Shown: positions 43,690 to 55,829, counted from the first letter of the stretch. The stretch: 64,000 bases of DNA from Amylostereum areolatum (GCA_012932865.1 SAXG01000018.1:62001-126000), one strand, 5' to 3'. The notes: a model not told the origin generated them from the letters alone. A program made the numbers and translations.

Positions 43690-46600
43690 ACACCCCCCAG
43701 TTGCGTCGTCTGGCGGAGGCAAAGGACTTATATGACCTCATATGAGCAATTGTATCCATTGTGTGTGCACCTCTCTACTGTCATGAAGAACAGGCAGACA
43801 CCCTCGATAACGCTCAAAGTCAAGATGATTGGACGAGCGACAGGCCGACAAATTGATGTAGAAGGAATTATCATCAACCGAAGCTTTGCTGAGAGCAGGA
43901 AGCTGACCACAAGAAAACTAGAAGACCCGTTCCCTGTGCGTAACGTGGACGGCACCGAGAACATCATGGGCTGGGTACGTGATACGACGACCCAGCGAAT
44001 CCAGATATACTCGCAAGACTCAAAGGCATACCATGAGGAAGAAGCTGAGTTCTTCATCACCGACATTGGTGACCATGACATGATCCTTGGAACAGACTGG
44101 CTCGATGAGCACAACCCCACCATAGACTGGCAGCAAGATCGCATTGACATGCTCCGCTGTCCCCCCTCCTGCACCCTCTCTGAACCAGCTGTAACAAATC
44201 TTGCAACAAACCCGCGCAAGCCATCGTCGACCCGACCGCAACGTAAGGTCTAAATTGATGAAGCCCCTAAAGCGTCTCTAGTCCCGGATAAACCCGTCCT
44301 AGAACCAACATATGTCTCCTGGGCTCCGATCCCTATGTATGTTATCCCTGCGCGCCGAGTCCAAGGGGTTCGTATCCGTACATTCCATCGCTCACCCCTA
44401 CCTGCCTGGCTTTTCACGGAGGATGACGATGACCGACCCATAGTCTTCCGAGACTGGGAGATCAATAGCCTACGTCGTGCTGGGATCCTCCCTGAAGCTG
44501 ACGGCCCCAACCCAGAGGCAGTACCAATCCGCGCAGGCTTTACCAAGGCGCAAGAACTCGCAGAGCACTCGAAGGAAAATGCGCACCCGCAAACCTTCGA
44601 AGACCTGGCTCCCCCTCCATACCGCAACTTTGCACCTGTATTTGACAAGAAAACCTCCGAACGACTACCCGACCGATGACCATGGGATCATGCCATCGAC
44701 ATGAAGGATGGCTTCGAACCCAAGCCCTGCAAGATCTATCCGCTCTCCCCCTCCGAGCAGATCGAGCTCGATACCTTCCTCGATGACCACCTGAAGAAGG
44801 GCTACATCTGCCCGTCGAAGTCGCCACAGGCAAGTCCGTTCTTCTTTGTCAAGAAGAAGGATGGGAAGCTGTGGCCTGTACAGGACTATCGAGAGCTGAA
44901 CAAGGGTACCGTCAAGAACAAGTATCCCTTGCCGCTGATCTCAGAAATTGTCGACCGCCTCAAAGGTGCAAAGATCTTCTCCAAGATGGACATCTGCTGG
45001 GGATACAACAATGTCCGCATCAAGGAAGGTGACGAGTAGAAGGCTGCGTTCAAGACGAATCGTGGCCTCTTTGAACCTATGGTGATGTTTTTCGGGCTTA
45101 TGAACTCCCCCGCGATGTTCCAGGCAATGATGAACAAACTTTTCAAGGACCTCATCAACTCGGGCAAAGTCATCATATACATGGACGACATCCTCGTATT
45201 CACTCAAACTATGGAAGAACATTGCGCCATAGTGCAACAGGTTCTCCAACGCCTATAAGACAATGACCTGTTCCTTAAGCCGGAGAAATGTGTCTTCGAG
45301 CAGGACTCCGTTGAATATCTGGGACTCATTATCTCGCACGACAAGATCACCATGGACCCTGTCAAGGTAGCTGGTATCCAGGACTGGCCAACACCCTGGA
45401 CAGTCAAGGACGTACAGTCCTTCCTCGGGTTTGGTAACTTCTACCGACACTTCATCAAGGACTTCTCCAAAATTGCGTGACCTCTGTTCGACTTGACGAA
45501 GAAGGACTGCACATGGAATTGGTCAGCGGAATGCCAGACGGCATTTAATGCACTTAAAGCTGTGTTCACCTCTTCCCCTGTCTTAGTTATGCCTGATCCA
45601 AGGAAACCCTACCTCGTTGAGGTTGATGCCTCGGACTTCGCTACTGGGGGCATCCTTTCGCAGAAAGGCAATGACAGTCACTGGCACCCAGTGGCGTACC
45701 TCTCCAAGGCCCTCTCGAAACCCGAACGGAACTATGACATCTACGACAAGGAACTGCTAGCGATCATTCGTGCACTTGAAGTGTGGCACCACTATCTCGA
45801 AGGAGCCCCCAACACTGTTGAAATCTGCACAGATCACAAGAACCTGGAGCACTTCAAGACAGCGCAGAAGCTGAGCCGCCGACAGGCACATTGGGCTCTT
45901 TTCCTCACTAGATTCGATTTTTCGCTCGTTCACAAACCAGGAGTATCCCATCGCCCAGACCCAATGTCTCGACGACCTGATCACAAGCACGGCATTGAAA
46001 ATGACAACAAGGAGCGTGTCTTGCTCGACCCCAAGTACTTCCAGATACGTGCAACAAGGCCAGGAGCTGTAACCTCCCTCGGCGATGTCGAACTCCGACG
46101 ACAGATCCGCGACTGCAAGACCAAGGACATCGAGGTTGTTCAAGCTCTGGATGCCATCTTACAGAATGGACCATGTACACTCGTCAAGAACCTTCAAGAG
46201 TGGAACTATGAAGAAGGCCTGGTCCTGTTCAGAGGAAAGGTATATGTCCCCGCAGATGATAAGTTACAATGCAACATTGTCAAAATGTACTATGAATCGC
46301 CCCTGGCTGGACACCCTGGTTGCTTCAAGACCTACAAACTTGTGAGTCGTGAGTATTGGTGGCCTGGCATGTCTATCTTCGTCCGCGACTTTGTAGCAGG
46401 ATGCGCAACCTGCCAGTCGACGAAGACGCAGAACAGCCGACCCCACGTTGACATGATCCCAAACGAAGTACCCGATGGACCATTTGGTGTCATCTCTACC
46501 GACTTCATTGTCGAGCTCCCTGACTGCAAAGGCTATAACACTGTCAACGTCATGGTCGATCGCCTCACCAAGATGGTGGTTACCACCCCATGTACAACAA

Positions 46601-47676
46601 AGATCACCAGCGATGGCACAGCCAACATTCTCTTCGACAAGGTATACCGACACTACGGCTTAGCAGACAAGATCATCTCGGATTGTGGACCCCAATTTGC
46701 TGGACAGGTGATGCGTACACTCAACGAGAAGCTCGGGATCAAGTCTGCCCTCAGCACAGCGTATCACCCACAGACAGACGGCCAGACCGAACGCGAGAAC
46801 CAGAACCTAGAGCAGTTCCTGCGAGTATTCTGCAACTACCGTCAAGACGACTGGGTGAAGTGGTTGCCCTTCTTCGAGTTTTCTCACAACTCCTGCACCC
46901 ATGCAGCTACTGGAAAGGCTCCCTTTGAAGTCCTCTACGGTTTCCTCCCCAAGATGTACCCATCCGTAAACCCGTCCTCAAAGGTCCCTGCAGTTGAAGA
47001 ACACCTCCGTCAACTTGAAGAAGTCCGACAGGAGATCAAGGCCAGCCTCACCCTCAGCAAATCAACGCAATTCGCCGTCGGAGACAAAGTATGGCTAGAA
47101 GGCAAGAATCTGAAGACGACGAGACCGAAAGCTAAGCTTGCCGCCAAACGATTCGGACCCTTCAAGATCATTGACGTCATCAGCCCAGTCAACTACCGCT
47201 TGAAGCTGCCGAAGACGTGGCAGATCCATCCAGTCTTCCATGCCTCGTTGCTCACCGCGTACAAGGAGACAACCGCTCACAGGCCAAACTACGAACAGCC
47301 GCCACCCGACCTCATTGACGATGAAGAAGAATAGGACATTGAAGACATTGTCGGCTCCAAGCCAACCCGTAACAAGAAAGGTATTCAGTACCTCGTCAAG
47401 CGGGCCAGCTATCCTGACTCCGAAAACACCTGGCTCCCGTGTTTGTTGCTCTCGAAGGTTACCAACATGATTGACACCTTCCACAAGCGCCATCCAAATG
47501 CGCCCCGCCCTGTGCGTTCCCTCGGCATCTCCTTTGACAATTTTCTCGCATCTACCCTTGCAGATGACATCGCGCTCCAGGCGAAAGCGCGTCTTGAAGA
47601 GGGGGTAATGTCACGGATCACTCCATTTCTCTCTTCATTTGCAGACCTCGTACACGCGACGTGTCACGGCACATGA
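43687..47676 (+). pseudogene. pol: Gypsy Pol: protease, RT, RNase H, integrase, chromodomain
   Basis: All parts are in one frame, +1 to gag. Protease C-terminal part is DMILGTDWLDEHNPTIDW (44077). RT has QDYRELNKG (44881) and YMDD (45178-45189). RNase H begins VEVDASDFATGGILSQ (45619). Integrase has an HHCC-type finger (GHPG...CATCQ), D at 46501, D at 46681 and E at 46789 (DD35E). The C-terminus from 47335 is a chromodomain (YLVKRASYPDSENTWLP) that normally guides integration to modified histones; its first cage Trp is Arg (CGG 47401). In-frame stops lie at 44251, 44677, 45037, 45256, 45478 and 47332. Each fits a Gln, Arg or Trp codon changed by one transition. The element cannot produce a full Pol. 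The last codons run into the 3' LTR. Confidence 0.9.
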
Positions 47677-48032
47677 CTTTCCTTTGCATCACATGCTCCA
47701 ACGACGTCATTGCCTGGACTTCCAAACGGGGCTCCGCATCCTTATCTATGATGTCATCGCTCCGGACTCCCGTCCTCCGCCCCATGACTCCTTTCCTATT
47801 GTCTCCCCCCGCTCGCACCACTATTGCATTGCATCGCATCATCGTTCCCACTTGTATATAAGGACAGTGTCTCTTTGCCCTTTTCCTTAGACTGTCCATC
47901 TTGTCATACGGTACTGTAGCGCACGTTGCACTACCCTAGACCCGGCACTCTCGAATCCATTTGTTTCCCCTTGCTCCTCCCATCGTCACGACTTAGGCGG
48001 TTCCATTGGTCTCATAAACTGTGTTTCTGACA
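47609..48032 (+). repeat. Gypsy 3' LTR
   Basis: 424 bp, preceded by the purine-rich GAAGAGGGGGTAA polypurine tract. TATATAA is at 47855. The CCCTT duplication follows at 48033. Confidence 0.95.
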
Positions 48033-48800
48033 CCCTTTACCGATTCTCACCTTATTCCATCAGTATCCAAGGAAAACTTTCTGCCAAACTTCATTCTACA
48101 CTTTACCTCAAATCTGGCCAAGTATGTGCTTCATCGATTCAAGGAGAATCTCTGCGCAAAAGAGGGTGTCTCATTGCCTCCCTCAGCCTCCAATGTTATA
48201 CCCAACTTATTTAAGTGGGAGCCGGAGTTGGTTTGCAAAGCTGAGGAGATGGCTATGAACATGGCAGATGTATATACTAGAAAGTGTGAGTCTAGGTATT
48301 CTCATTTGACTTACAACAATTTCAGCTTTATAGTTTTATTCTCATGAGATGTGGAGGACTACACCGCAGATCTGGGAACAAAGCCGACTGGACGGAATGT
48401 CGCATTTGAAGATATGATGCGGACAAAGTACCCACCCCTCTTCCCAGAGATGTTGGTCCAAGATCAGGGCTGCATTATTATGGACAAAACTGTTCATATC
48501 CTGACTTGTCATGTGCCGAATTTGATCTCTCAGCGCCGGGCGGTGAGTCCCAGTTCTTCATCCTTTATCTTCACTAATGCTTCCTCAGGAACTTATGTTG
48601 GATCTCACTTGAACAATCAAATCCGATCTTCGGCGCAGAGTTGACTGCTTGACCAAGGTTAACATCTGGAGCACATTTTTCAAGCCGCCAAATCTATGTC
48701 AAGATATCACCGCTAGGCGAGTACAGTTCTCCCCAGCAAACAAGATGACAGGACACCCAGTTTGTCTCTGTCATAAACGGTCTATAATTTTCTTTTACTT

Positions 48801-49330
48801 TACATTGGTTACATGCTTTAGGACTTATCGGCTTATCACCGGTCTGGCTCCACTTCAGCCTGAACCTGGTTCATCTATATCCCGCCTGGGCCCATGTAAC
48901 TCATCTCGGTCCGGGTCTGACCCCTTTCTATTGACTTATGCTGTACGATACTGACTCATGCTATGCTCTTTTACATACATCTGCTTACTTATACTTGGTC
49001 TGCTTACTGATTGCCATGTATTGGTTGCTTAACTAAGTCTCTCTCCTCTCATATATACAAGGCTGGCTCTCGCTGTACATATTCCCTATCTCAAACTAGT
49101 CAATTCTACCGACTTTGCTTGTTTTCCCTTATCCTGTTGCCATGTCTGATCGGCTCTCCCTGTCGTCCTCTCCCTCTGTCAGCTTTATTGTAACTTGGTG
49201 CTGTCGCACTAGTCGTTGCTGACATAAGCTCAAGATCTCTTTACTCTCTTGCAATACCCTACAACTTGTCCCTACGTACTGTAGCGTAGTAGTAGTAGTA
49301 CCCATCTGGTACTGACTTTGCCCTTCTCTC
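48801..49330. other. No gene seen
   Basis: AT-rich DNA with short frames only. A (GTA) run lies near 49285-49303. It separates the broken host-type gene from the second Copia family. Confidence 0.4.
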
Positions 49331-49576
49331 TGTTAGAATCACATGTAGCACTTGCACGCAGTATTCCGGCTAACTCTGGGTACTTACGGCTTACACAATA
49401 CCTGGTAACGTAATCACATGATATGGCAATTTACATGTATATAAGGCCAACAGATGTCGTCCCCGAATATCAAGTCTTTTGACTCCTTTGCTCAATCTAC
49501 TGCTAAGCCCTCTTAAGCAAACCCCCCACAGGTGAGTACTGCGGAGCGTGCCAGCTCGCAGATAGCCTGCTCAACA
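49331..49576 (+). repeat. 5' LTR of a second Copia family
   Basis: 246 bp from TGTTAGAATCAC to TGCTCAACA, with TATATAA at 49438. It is bounded on the right by a primer-binding site identical to that of the array family. No matching 3' LTR is present, so the left boundary rests on the TG start and composition. Confidence 0.7.
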
Positions 49577-49591
49577 GGTTATGGGCCCTGC
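49577..49591 (+). promoter_or_regulatory. Primer-binding site (iMet half-tRNA type), second Copia family
   Basis: GGTTATGGGCCCTGC directly follows CAACA, identical over 15 bases to the site in the array family although LTRs and proteins are unrelated at the nucleotide level. Confidence 0.8.
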
Positions 49592-49803
49592 TTAATGCCT
49601 TTGGCAGCACCCTTGTGGCTGCAGTCATCTGGCTCGCAGTGTAAGCTCGCCTGTATGTCACCTTAAATGGCTTGACATTGTAAACAACGGTGTGCTGCTC
49701 TAGCGTGCTACCTTTGGCACCGCTATGGGCAATGGTGTCTTGCGATGCGCCGCTATGGCTGCTACAAAAATATATCGCTGAGGTCATCCCCACAGATATT
49801 ATC

Positions 49804-52800
49804 ATGTCTTCTGCTCTTGTCAACCTCATCCCTGTCCTCAACGGAGCCAGCTACATCGAGTGGTCATCCATGATGAAATCCTACCTTATGTCTCAAGGTC
49901 TCTGATCGGTAATTGCCAAGACCAAACCAAAAGTGCCTGTGGACATTGATGTAAAGCCCGCCAAAATCCCAGACAAGCTGGCCAAAGAGATGAAGGAATG
50001 GGATGAAGACAACTATAAGGCAATGGGCACTATTCGCCTTCGCCTTTCCCCTGCCACTGCTTCTACGGTCCTGGACAAGCTCTTTGCCTATAGCATTTGG
50101 GCCACGCTCAAAAAGGACCACAGCAAACCTGGTGTCATGGCTATCTTCAATGAGTTCAGACTTGCCACTCAGGTCTTCATTCCTCAAGACACTCATCCCG
50201 CTCCTGCCGTCGACAAGATCAACATGCATGTCCAGCGTCTTGAATTGTTGGGTCTCAAACTCCCTGAGCCCATTGTTTGTCTCCTACTCCTCTCCAAACT
50301 CCCTTCCTCCTATACCTTTGTCTCCCAGATAGCTGGACAGGCTAAAGATATAAAAGACCTCAAAATGGCCGAAATACGCCAGTCTATTGTCCATGCCTAG
50401 GAATCAACCAAGAAGAACAAGGGAAAGCCCGACGGCCAGCAGGCCAACAAGCTTTCTGCCGTTAAGCGAAAGCACGGTGACCCTCAGTTTAGCGACCAAC
50501 AGTGCCCTAGCGGCAGCAGTGGGTCTGGCAACTCTGGGAATAACGGGAGCAAGGAAAAGGACAACAACAAGAAATGCGGCAAGCGTGGAGGAAAGGGGAA
50601 GAAGGAGAAAGGAGGTGAACACTCTCATCTGGCTATGGCCGCTACCATCATGGACCCTGAACCACTTGGTCCCTCTACCATCGCCTCCACTCCCTCCATA
50701 CCTGACAATCATCGGGTTCCCTCGCTCACTCCGCCTGTTATAAGGCACCCTGACGAGGCCTTCCCCTATGACCCCAAACTCAAGAGCTCTTTGAGCCTCG
50801 CTCAGCACATTGGAGTCCAGGTTACTCCTGAGCATCTTTGCACTCTCTCTGAGGTTGTGCTGCCTAATTCTATCGGTGGCAATCGGTGGGACAATGAAGC
50901 TCCTCCAGTCGCAGGCCCCTCGCGCCTTGCTGACAGAATTCAAGAAGTTAATGATGAGCGCGCTAGCAAGCGCAGCTGAACGTCGTCTCCTCCTACCCCT
51001 CCTGCCTTCTCTTGGGCTGGGGACATCAAAATGATGGGACCAGAGGGTACAGGTCTGCCTAGCATCTATGATGGTGATGAACCTTACCTCGATGGTAACT
51101 ACGACAACATAGAGGACAGTGCTGACCCGCATGGCGATAAGTCCGTCTCTTTCTCTCCTAGTGGTAACAATACTAATGCGCCTTCTTTGGCAGCTTCGAG
51201 TATGAATGTTAATTCTGTGCATTGTTTAAATGTACCACTAGTTACTGGACAAATAAATGCACCTTTATTTGCTGCATGTTCAGGATGTGAGAGTAAAGAG
51301 TGTGACAAACATGAGTATTGGCTCATCGACTCGGGCGCATCTTCACATTTTACTTATAAAATGTCAGACTTCATTGAATTTGAGGAATTCTCCAAAAAGG
51401 ATTATATTCCTATCACTACCGCAATAGGTATTACCTATACAATGGGACAAGGAACAGTTCTCTTGCATCAGCTAGAGAATAGTAGTAGAACACGAACTGT
51501 ACGCCTTGCGCCGGTTGTGTACATTGCAGAGTTATCAGTGTTCCTTATTTCAATGGGCCACCTACTTCAACTTGGAATCCTTTTGCGTGGTGATGCGCAG
51601 CATTTGGAATTCTACGAGTGTAAGACAAATGAAGCCTTTTTAAAGGTGTCTACGCGCTTTCCAGGTGATGTCTCATACATTGCCAAAATTGCTCCTACTC
51701 CTTCCGCAAACCTATTGCAAGGAGATGTCTACTTTGTGGACTATAACATCATGTATTGTCGCTTTGGACACATATCTCGTGAAGCGCTGCGTCAAGCGCG
51801 CAATCACACGGATGGATTTCCATTGATTGACTTCCCTTCAGAAGAACCGATATGCCCTGGTTGTGCAGCGGGAAAAATGCCTATGAATCCATTCCCTGCC
51901 AACACTCGTCGGGCTTCAAAACCCTTTGAGTTGGCTCATTCAGACTTGCAAGAGTTCCCTGTGATCTCGTATCACAGGTTCAAGTGGATCATTGTCTTTC
52001 TTGATGACCACACTTCAAACACATGGATAGCTCTTTTGTGCACCAAAGATGGTGCACTTCCTGCCACAAAACAGTTCCTAGCCATGGTCAAAAATCAATA
52101 TAAGTCCAGTGTGCAACAATGGTTAACTGATGGCGGAGGAGAGTACAAGTCTAAAGCTTTTGACAAAGAGCTTTTGGACCAAGGGATCAAGATCCTTACT
52201 AGTGCGCCTTACACACATCAGCAAAATGGCCGCACTGAACAGATTAATTGGACACTCATGGAAAAGTCTGAGAGCCTTCGGCTTGAAGCCTGTATTCCCC
52301 AATTGTGGTGGGAATTCTCCATCCAGCATGTTGTACATTTGTACAACCGTACACCTCTTCGTCACCATTCTTGGCAGACTCCCTACCAGATTCTCACTGG
52401 AGAACCGCTGCGCATTGATCACTTCCGTGTGTTTGGCTGTGGTGCCTATGTTAAAATTCCTGACAAAGCGCGCAAAAACAAAATGTCGCCAAAGTTGAAG
52501 TTAATGACATATCTGGGCATTGCACCTAGTGGTCATGGCAATATTTTTCTATGTGCACCAAATAACACGGTATTCACATTGGCACATGCACTCTTTGATG
52601 AGACACTGTTTCCAAAATGTCCTACTGCGACAAAACATTGTTCCACACGGCTGCCTAGTAATGCGCCTGGAACAGAACAAACTGAGGATATTCCTCTTAT
52701 CAATGACGATGATAATACATCTAATAATTGTCCTCTTATTCAACCTTCCGAAAGGAGACAGGAACTCTCACATAATGATGCAGGGGTGCAGCCACAGGCG

Positions 52801-53047
52801 CACAATCCTAGTCTGCCTCCACCACTACAGGAAGAACCACAATGTTCTGGACGTGGAGGAAGATCTTAACGCCAAAAGGGGAAGCAGCCTGAAAGGCGCT
52901 CCCAGTGTGAGAAACATGTTCCACAGCATTATGGTGATGTCAAACACGAGTCGGAAAAATGGAGTTGTCTGTTTAATAGTGAGCCGGGTAGCTCCCGTAC
53001 TTAACAGACTCAGGAAGAACAGGTTCCCGCAACTGTACCAGGTACTA
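49804..53047 (+). pseudogene. gag-pol: Second Copia family polyprotein: gag, protease, integrase; RT lost
   Basis: One reading frame from ATG 49804 carries the whole product. It includes gag (LIPVLNGASYIEWSSMMKSY), a basic Gly/Lys-rich stretch, protease LIDSGASSHFT (Asp at 51328), the pre-integrase CPGCAAGKM, and integrase D 51943, D 52129, E 52237 (DD35E). The motif reads NGRTEQIN instead of the usual NGVAERxN. In-frame stops at 49903 (TGA), 50398 (TAG), 50977 (TGA) and 52867 (TAA) all fit single C to T changes from CGA, CAG or CAA. Sequence related to the linker before RT continues to about 53047 and then ends without RT, RNase H or a 3' LTR. The copy is dead and truncated. Confidence 0.85.
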
Positions 53048-53551
53048 TTGTAATATCCAGTGCTGTTATTGTAGTGCACATGTAGTGTTATGAGCAGCTG
53101 TTGAGTATTATAATACAAGGGAGCCCTATTAGAATACAATCATGTCACTGCAAGCCTGCCTTTGTGATAGATTGTATTATAGCAGGTCTGGAAGTATTCT
53201 GGTCGTATTATAGCAGTGCTAGATGGTATTTCTAGTGCCTGTGTTGTATTCTGTATCAATGACTGCCAATTTTACCATTCATGCTTGTATTCTAGCAGAG
53301 TAATGTAGTATTATCATCATCTGGGCTGTATTTTGCTGGTATTACAACCACTTTTTGCTGTATTACAGTTAGGTAATCTCTTATTCAATCATTTTTATTA
53401 TATCTTGACCCTATCATGGACTTGTAACCCCAGGTAATAACCGGGATATCCTCCATCACCTTGATTGCAGATCCCCGGCTCCGGTTCTCCAGGTATCCCG
53501 TCCCTGGCTGATGTAATTGGCATTTTCCGGACATCATCCAAAATGCTAAGT
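53048..53551. repeat. AT-rich degenerate repeats of GTATTATAGCAG type
   Basis: TATTATAGCAG and variants (GTATTCTAGCAG, GTATTACAG, GTATTTTGCTGG) recur about every 30-50 bases from 53100 to 53370. No coding potential is seen. Confidence 0.5.
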
Positions 53552-55829
53552 TGTCACGGATCACTCCATTTCTCTCTTCGTTTGCAGACCTCGTACACAT
53601 GACGTGTCACGGCATATGACTTTCCTTTGCATCACATGCTCCAACAATGTCATTGCCCGGACTTCCGAGCGGGGCTCCGCATCCTTTTCTATGACATCAT
53701 TGCTCCGGACTTCCATCCTCCGCCTCATGACTCCTTTCTTATTGTTCCCCCCGCTCGCACCACCATCGCATTGTATCACATCTATCACATCATCGTTCCC
53801 ACTTGTATATAAGGGCAGTGTTTCCTTTCCCTTTTCCCTAGACTGTCTATCTCGTCATACGGTACTGTAGCGCACATTGCACTACCCTAGACCTGGCACT
53901 CTTGAATCTATTTGTTTCCTCTTACTCCTCCCATTGTCATGACTTAGGCGGTTCCTTTGGTCTCATAAACTGTGTTTCTGACACCTAGACAGTCTACACC
54001 TACGCCTACCTCGCACCTCTCTCCCCATCTACCTTTGCCGTCTCTACGACATTAAAACCTCTACACCACAGATCTCCCAAACATACCAGTCTTCCTCTCA
54101 TTCGACGGTAAACCGATCACCCCCGGAGACAACGCACCGCTCCCCTACCCTTGGTCCAATGCTGTCACTGTTAACTGCCTCACCCCCGTCTAGAACCTCT
54201 GCAAGAAGGACCCGTAGACTGCACACGGCCTCAACTTCCGCATCTTTGAGTGGAGGTGGCATAAGGATCACGGTACGGTCATCCTTGCCCTTTACACCCG
54301 GATCACTACGTGCATCAACGTAGATCTCGAACACCGCGAGTTCACCCTCCATGCCCCCACCTACCACACCTACCTCATCCAGAATGCCCCCAACCTGATC
54401 CTCCAGATGAGCTTCACCTCTGTCTCCCAGTTTAATCGCTGGACCCCTGAATCTACCCCGCCACCAGTCGTCCGTCCCACCATCAAGGGTAAGACCCTTC
54501 GCTGCAGCCACCACGAACACAAGATCCGCCAGGTAGTGAAAGCCAGCTTCCTCACCCAGAAACCGGTCGTCGCCCCGTCGTGGCAGACTTCTTCTAGAAT
54601 CATTGCTTCCCAACCCTTTGCCAGTCCCCCCACCCCCGAGTTCTCCCCAGGTATCTTCCACGATTACTGCCCACACAAGTACTCTGTTCTCACCTCCCTA
54701 GACACCAAGAGACCAGTACATTGGGCCCACAACCCCCCGGAAGAGAGCAGGCAAGACTGGTACTTCTACAAAGGCGATGGCAGATATCTCACCGACAAAG
54801 ACCTCGACCTTGCAACCAATGTCCTTGCTGCTTTCTACAACCCACTGTTGTCCTCTTCCCCACCGCCCTGCTGATCCACTGTTCTCTCCCCCCCCAAGGG
54901 ATTCAAGTTCGACAGCGTCACCAAGAAGTGGTACACATATCAATGAAACCAGCAAGGAACACCAGGGCACACAGTAGTTGAGTGGCAACCCTCTAATACA
55001 AATCCTGTTCAGGATCTCTGGTTTTGGAGACACAACCAGGAACTCGTCACACCCCTCAAATTCTGATGAAACACATAAAACCTGGTCAGATCGGGATTCG
55101 AACTCAGGTCCTCCCTACGGTACTGGGATGCCTTACCACTAGGCTATCCGACTGTCTAGAGTGTGAATCTCATATTCAACAAATTCAAAGTCGCGCGTGA
55201 AGTTCAAATCGAGCTCAACGAAGCTGAAGAACATTGCAAGGAACTCCGACGCCAACAAGAAGAAGCCTTCACCTGATCCCTCAACACTGCCCTCCCTGCT
55301 GACAAGATGTCTGACGAAGAAACCAAATCCTTGACCACCTCCAAGCGAGAGCTCGGCCCCAAGCTGAAGCCCTTCAAGGGTGACAGACACGACACCCTTC
55401 GATTTGCCCTAGACCTCCGTATGTTCCTTCGTGTTAACAAGGATGTTTACGCCACAGATGACGCCAAGATGATGCTCCTTCTCAGCCTCATGGAGGGAGA
55501 CACGGCAAACTCCTGGGCCACGCATCACCACATGGAGCTCTTCCTCGATGAGGATAAGAAGGAAGAAGCTGAAAGCTCTGGCCTCACACCCCCGAAGCTC
55601 CATTACAGCACCTACAAAGAGCTTTTGGATAGGTTTGGTCAAGATTTCGTACCCATTGAGCCAAAGATGGAGGCCCAGCGTAAGATCAACGAGCTCACGA
55701 TGGCTACTCGGGACATCACTGACTTCATCACCGAGTTCGAGCTACTGGTGACCATGTCGGAATATGACGAAGAAGCACTGATCCACTTCTTCAAGAAAGG
55801 ACTGCAGTGTGACCTTGGCAAGCAGGTGG
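53552..55829 (+). mobile_element. Second Gypsy copy, 5' LTR and gag only
   Basis: The same family as 41050-48032. The LTR at 53552-53983 (432 bp, TATATAA 53806) is followed by gag up to GACCTTGGCAAGCAGG. It then breaks where a 306-bp LTR of another family begins. The rest of gag, all of pol and the 3' LTR are missing. Confidence 0.9.

Larger units (their letters stand above)
41050..48032 (+). mobile_element. Complete Gypsy chromovirus element (TSD CCCTT)
   Basis: 6983 bp with 424-bp LTRs at 41050-41473 and 47609-48032, both TGTCACGG...TTTCTGACA. CCCTT flanks it at 41045-41049 and 48033-48037. The internal order is gag, protease, RT, RNase H, integrase, chromodomain, the Ty3/gypsy chromovirus order. 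Several in-frame stops and two gag frameshifts make it defective. Confidence 0.95.
40581..48800 (+). pseudogene. Host-type gene broken by a solo LTR and a complete Gypsy element (possibly TET/JBP-like N-terminus)
   Basis: With the insertions at 40623-40928 and 41050-48032 ignored, one frame stays open across both target sites from about 40581 to 48284. It includes VPLKCSLQCAGKFIFHHPGP and then DSHLIPSVSKENFLPNFILH. Later exons read DLGTKPTGRNVAFEDMMRTK, then GCIIMDKTVHILTCHVPNLI (about 48469), and after a 46-base intron ELMLDLT with a TGA where Trp is expected (48609). The last recognisable part is ARRVQFSPANKMTGHP near 48715. From memory, the order of a CIIxD..G.IL....P.L.S.RR segment and FSPAWxxxGHP recalls the region before the dioxygenase core of Agaricomycete TET/JBP-type proteins. 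This is inference; the catalytic core is absent. Confidence 0.4.

Noticed and set aside
55064..55179. Functional tRNA gene on the minus strand
   Set aside because: A and B boxes are good, but the T stem has mismatches and the anticodon stem is imperfect. The whole segment is flanked by a target duplication inside a retroelement gene, so a SINE-like insertion fits better.
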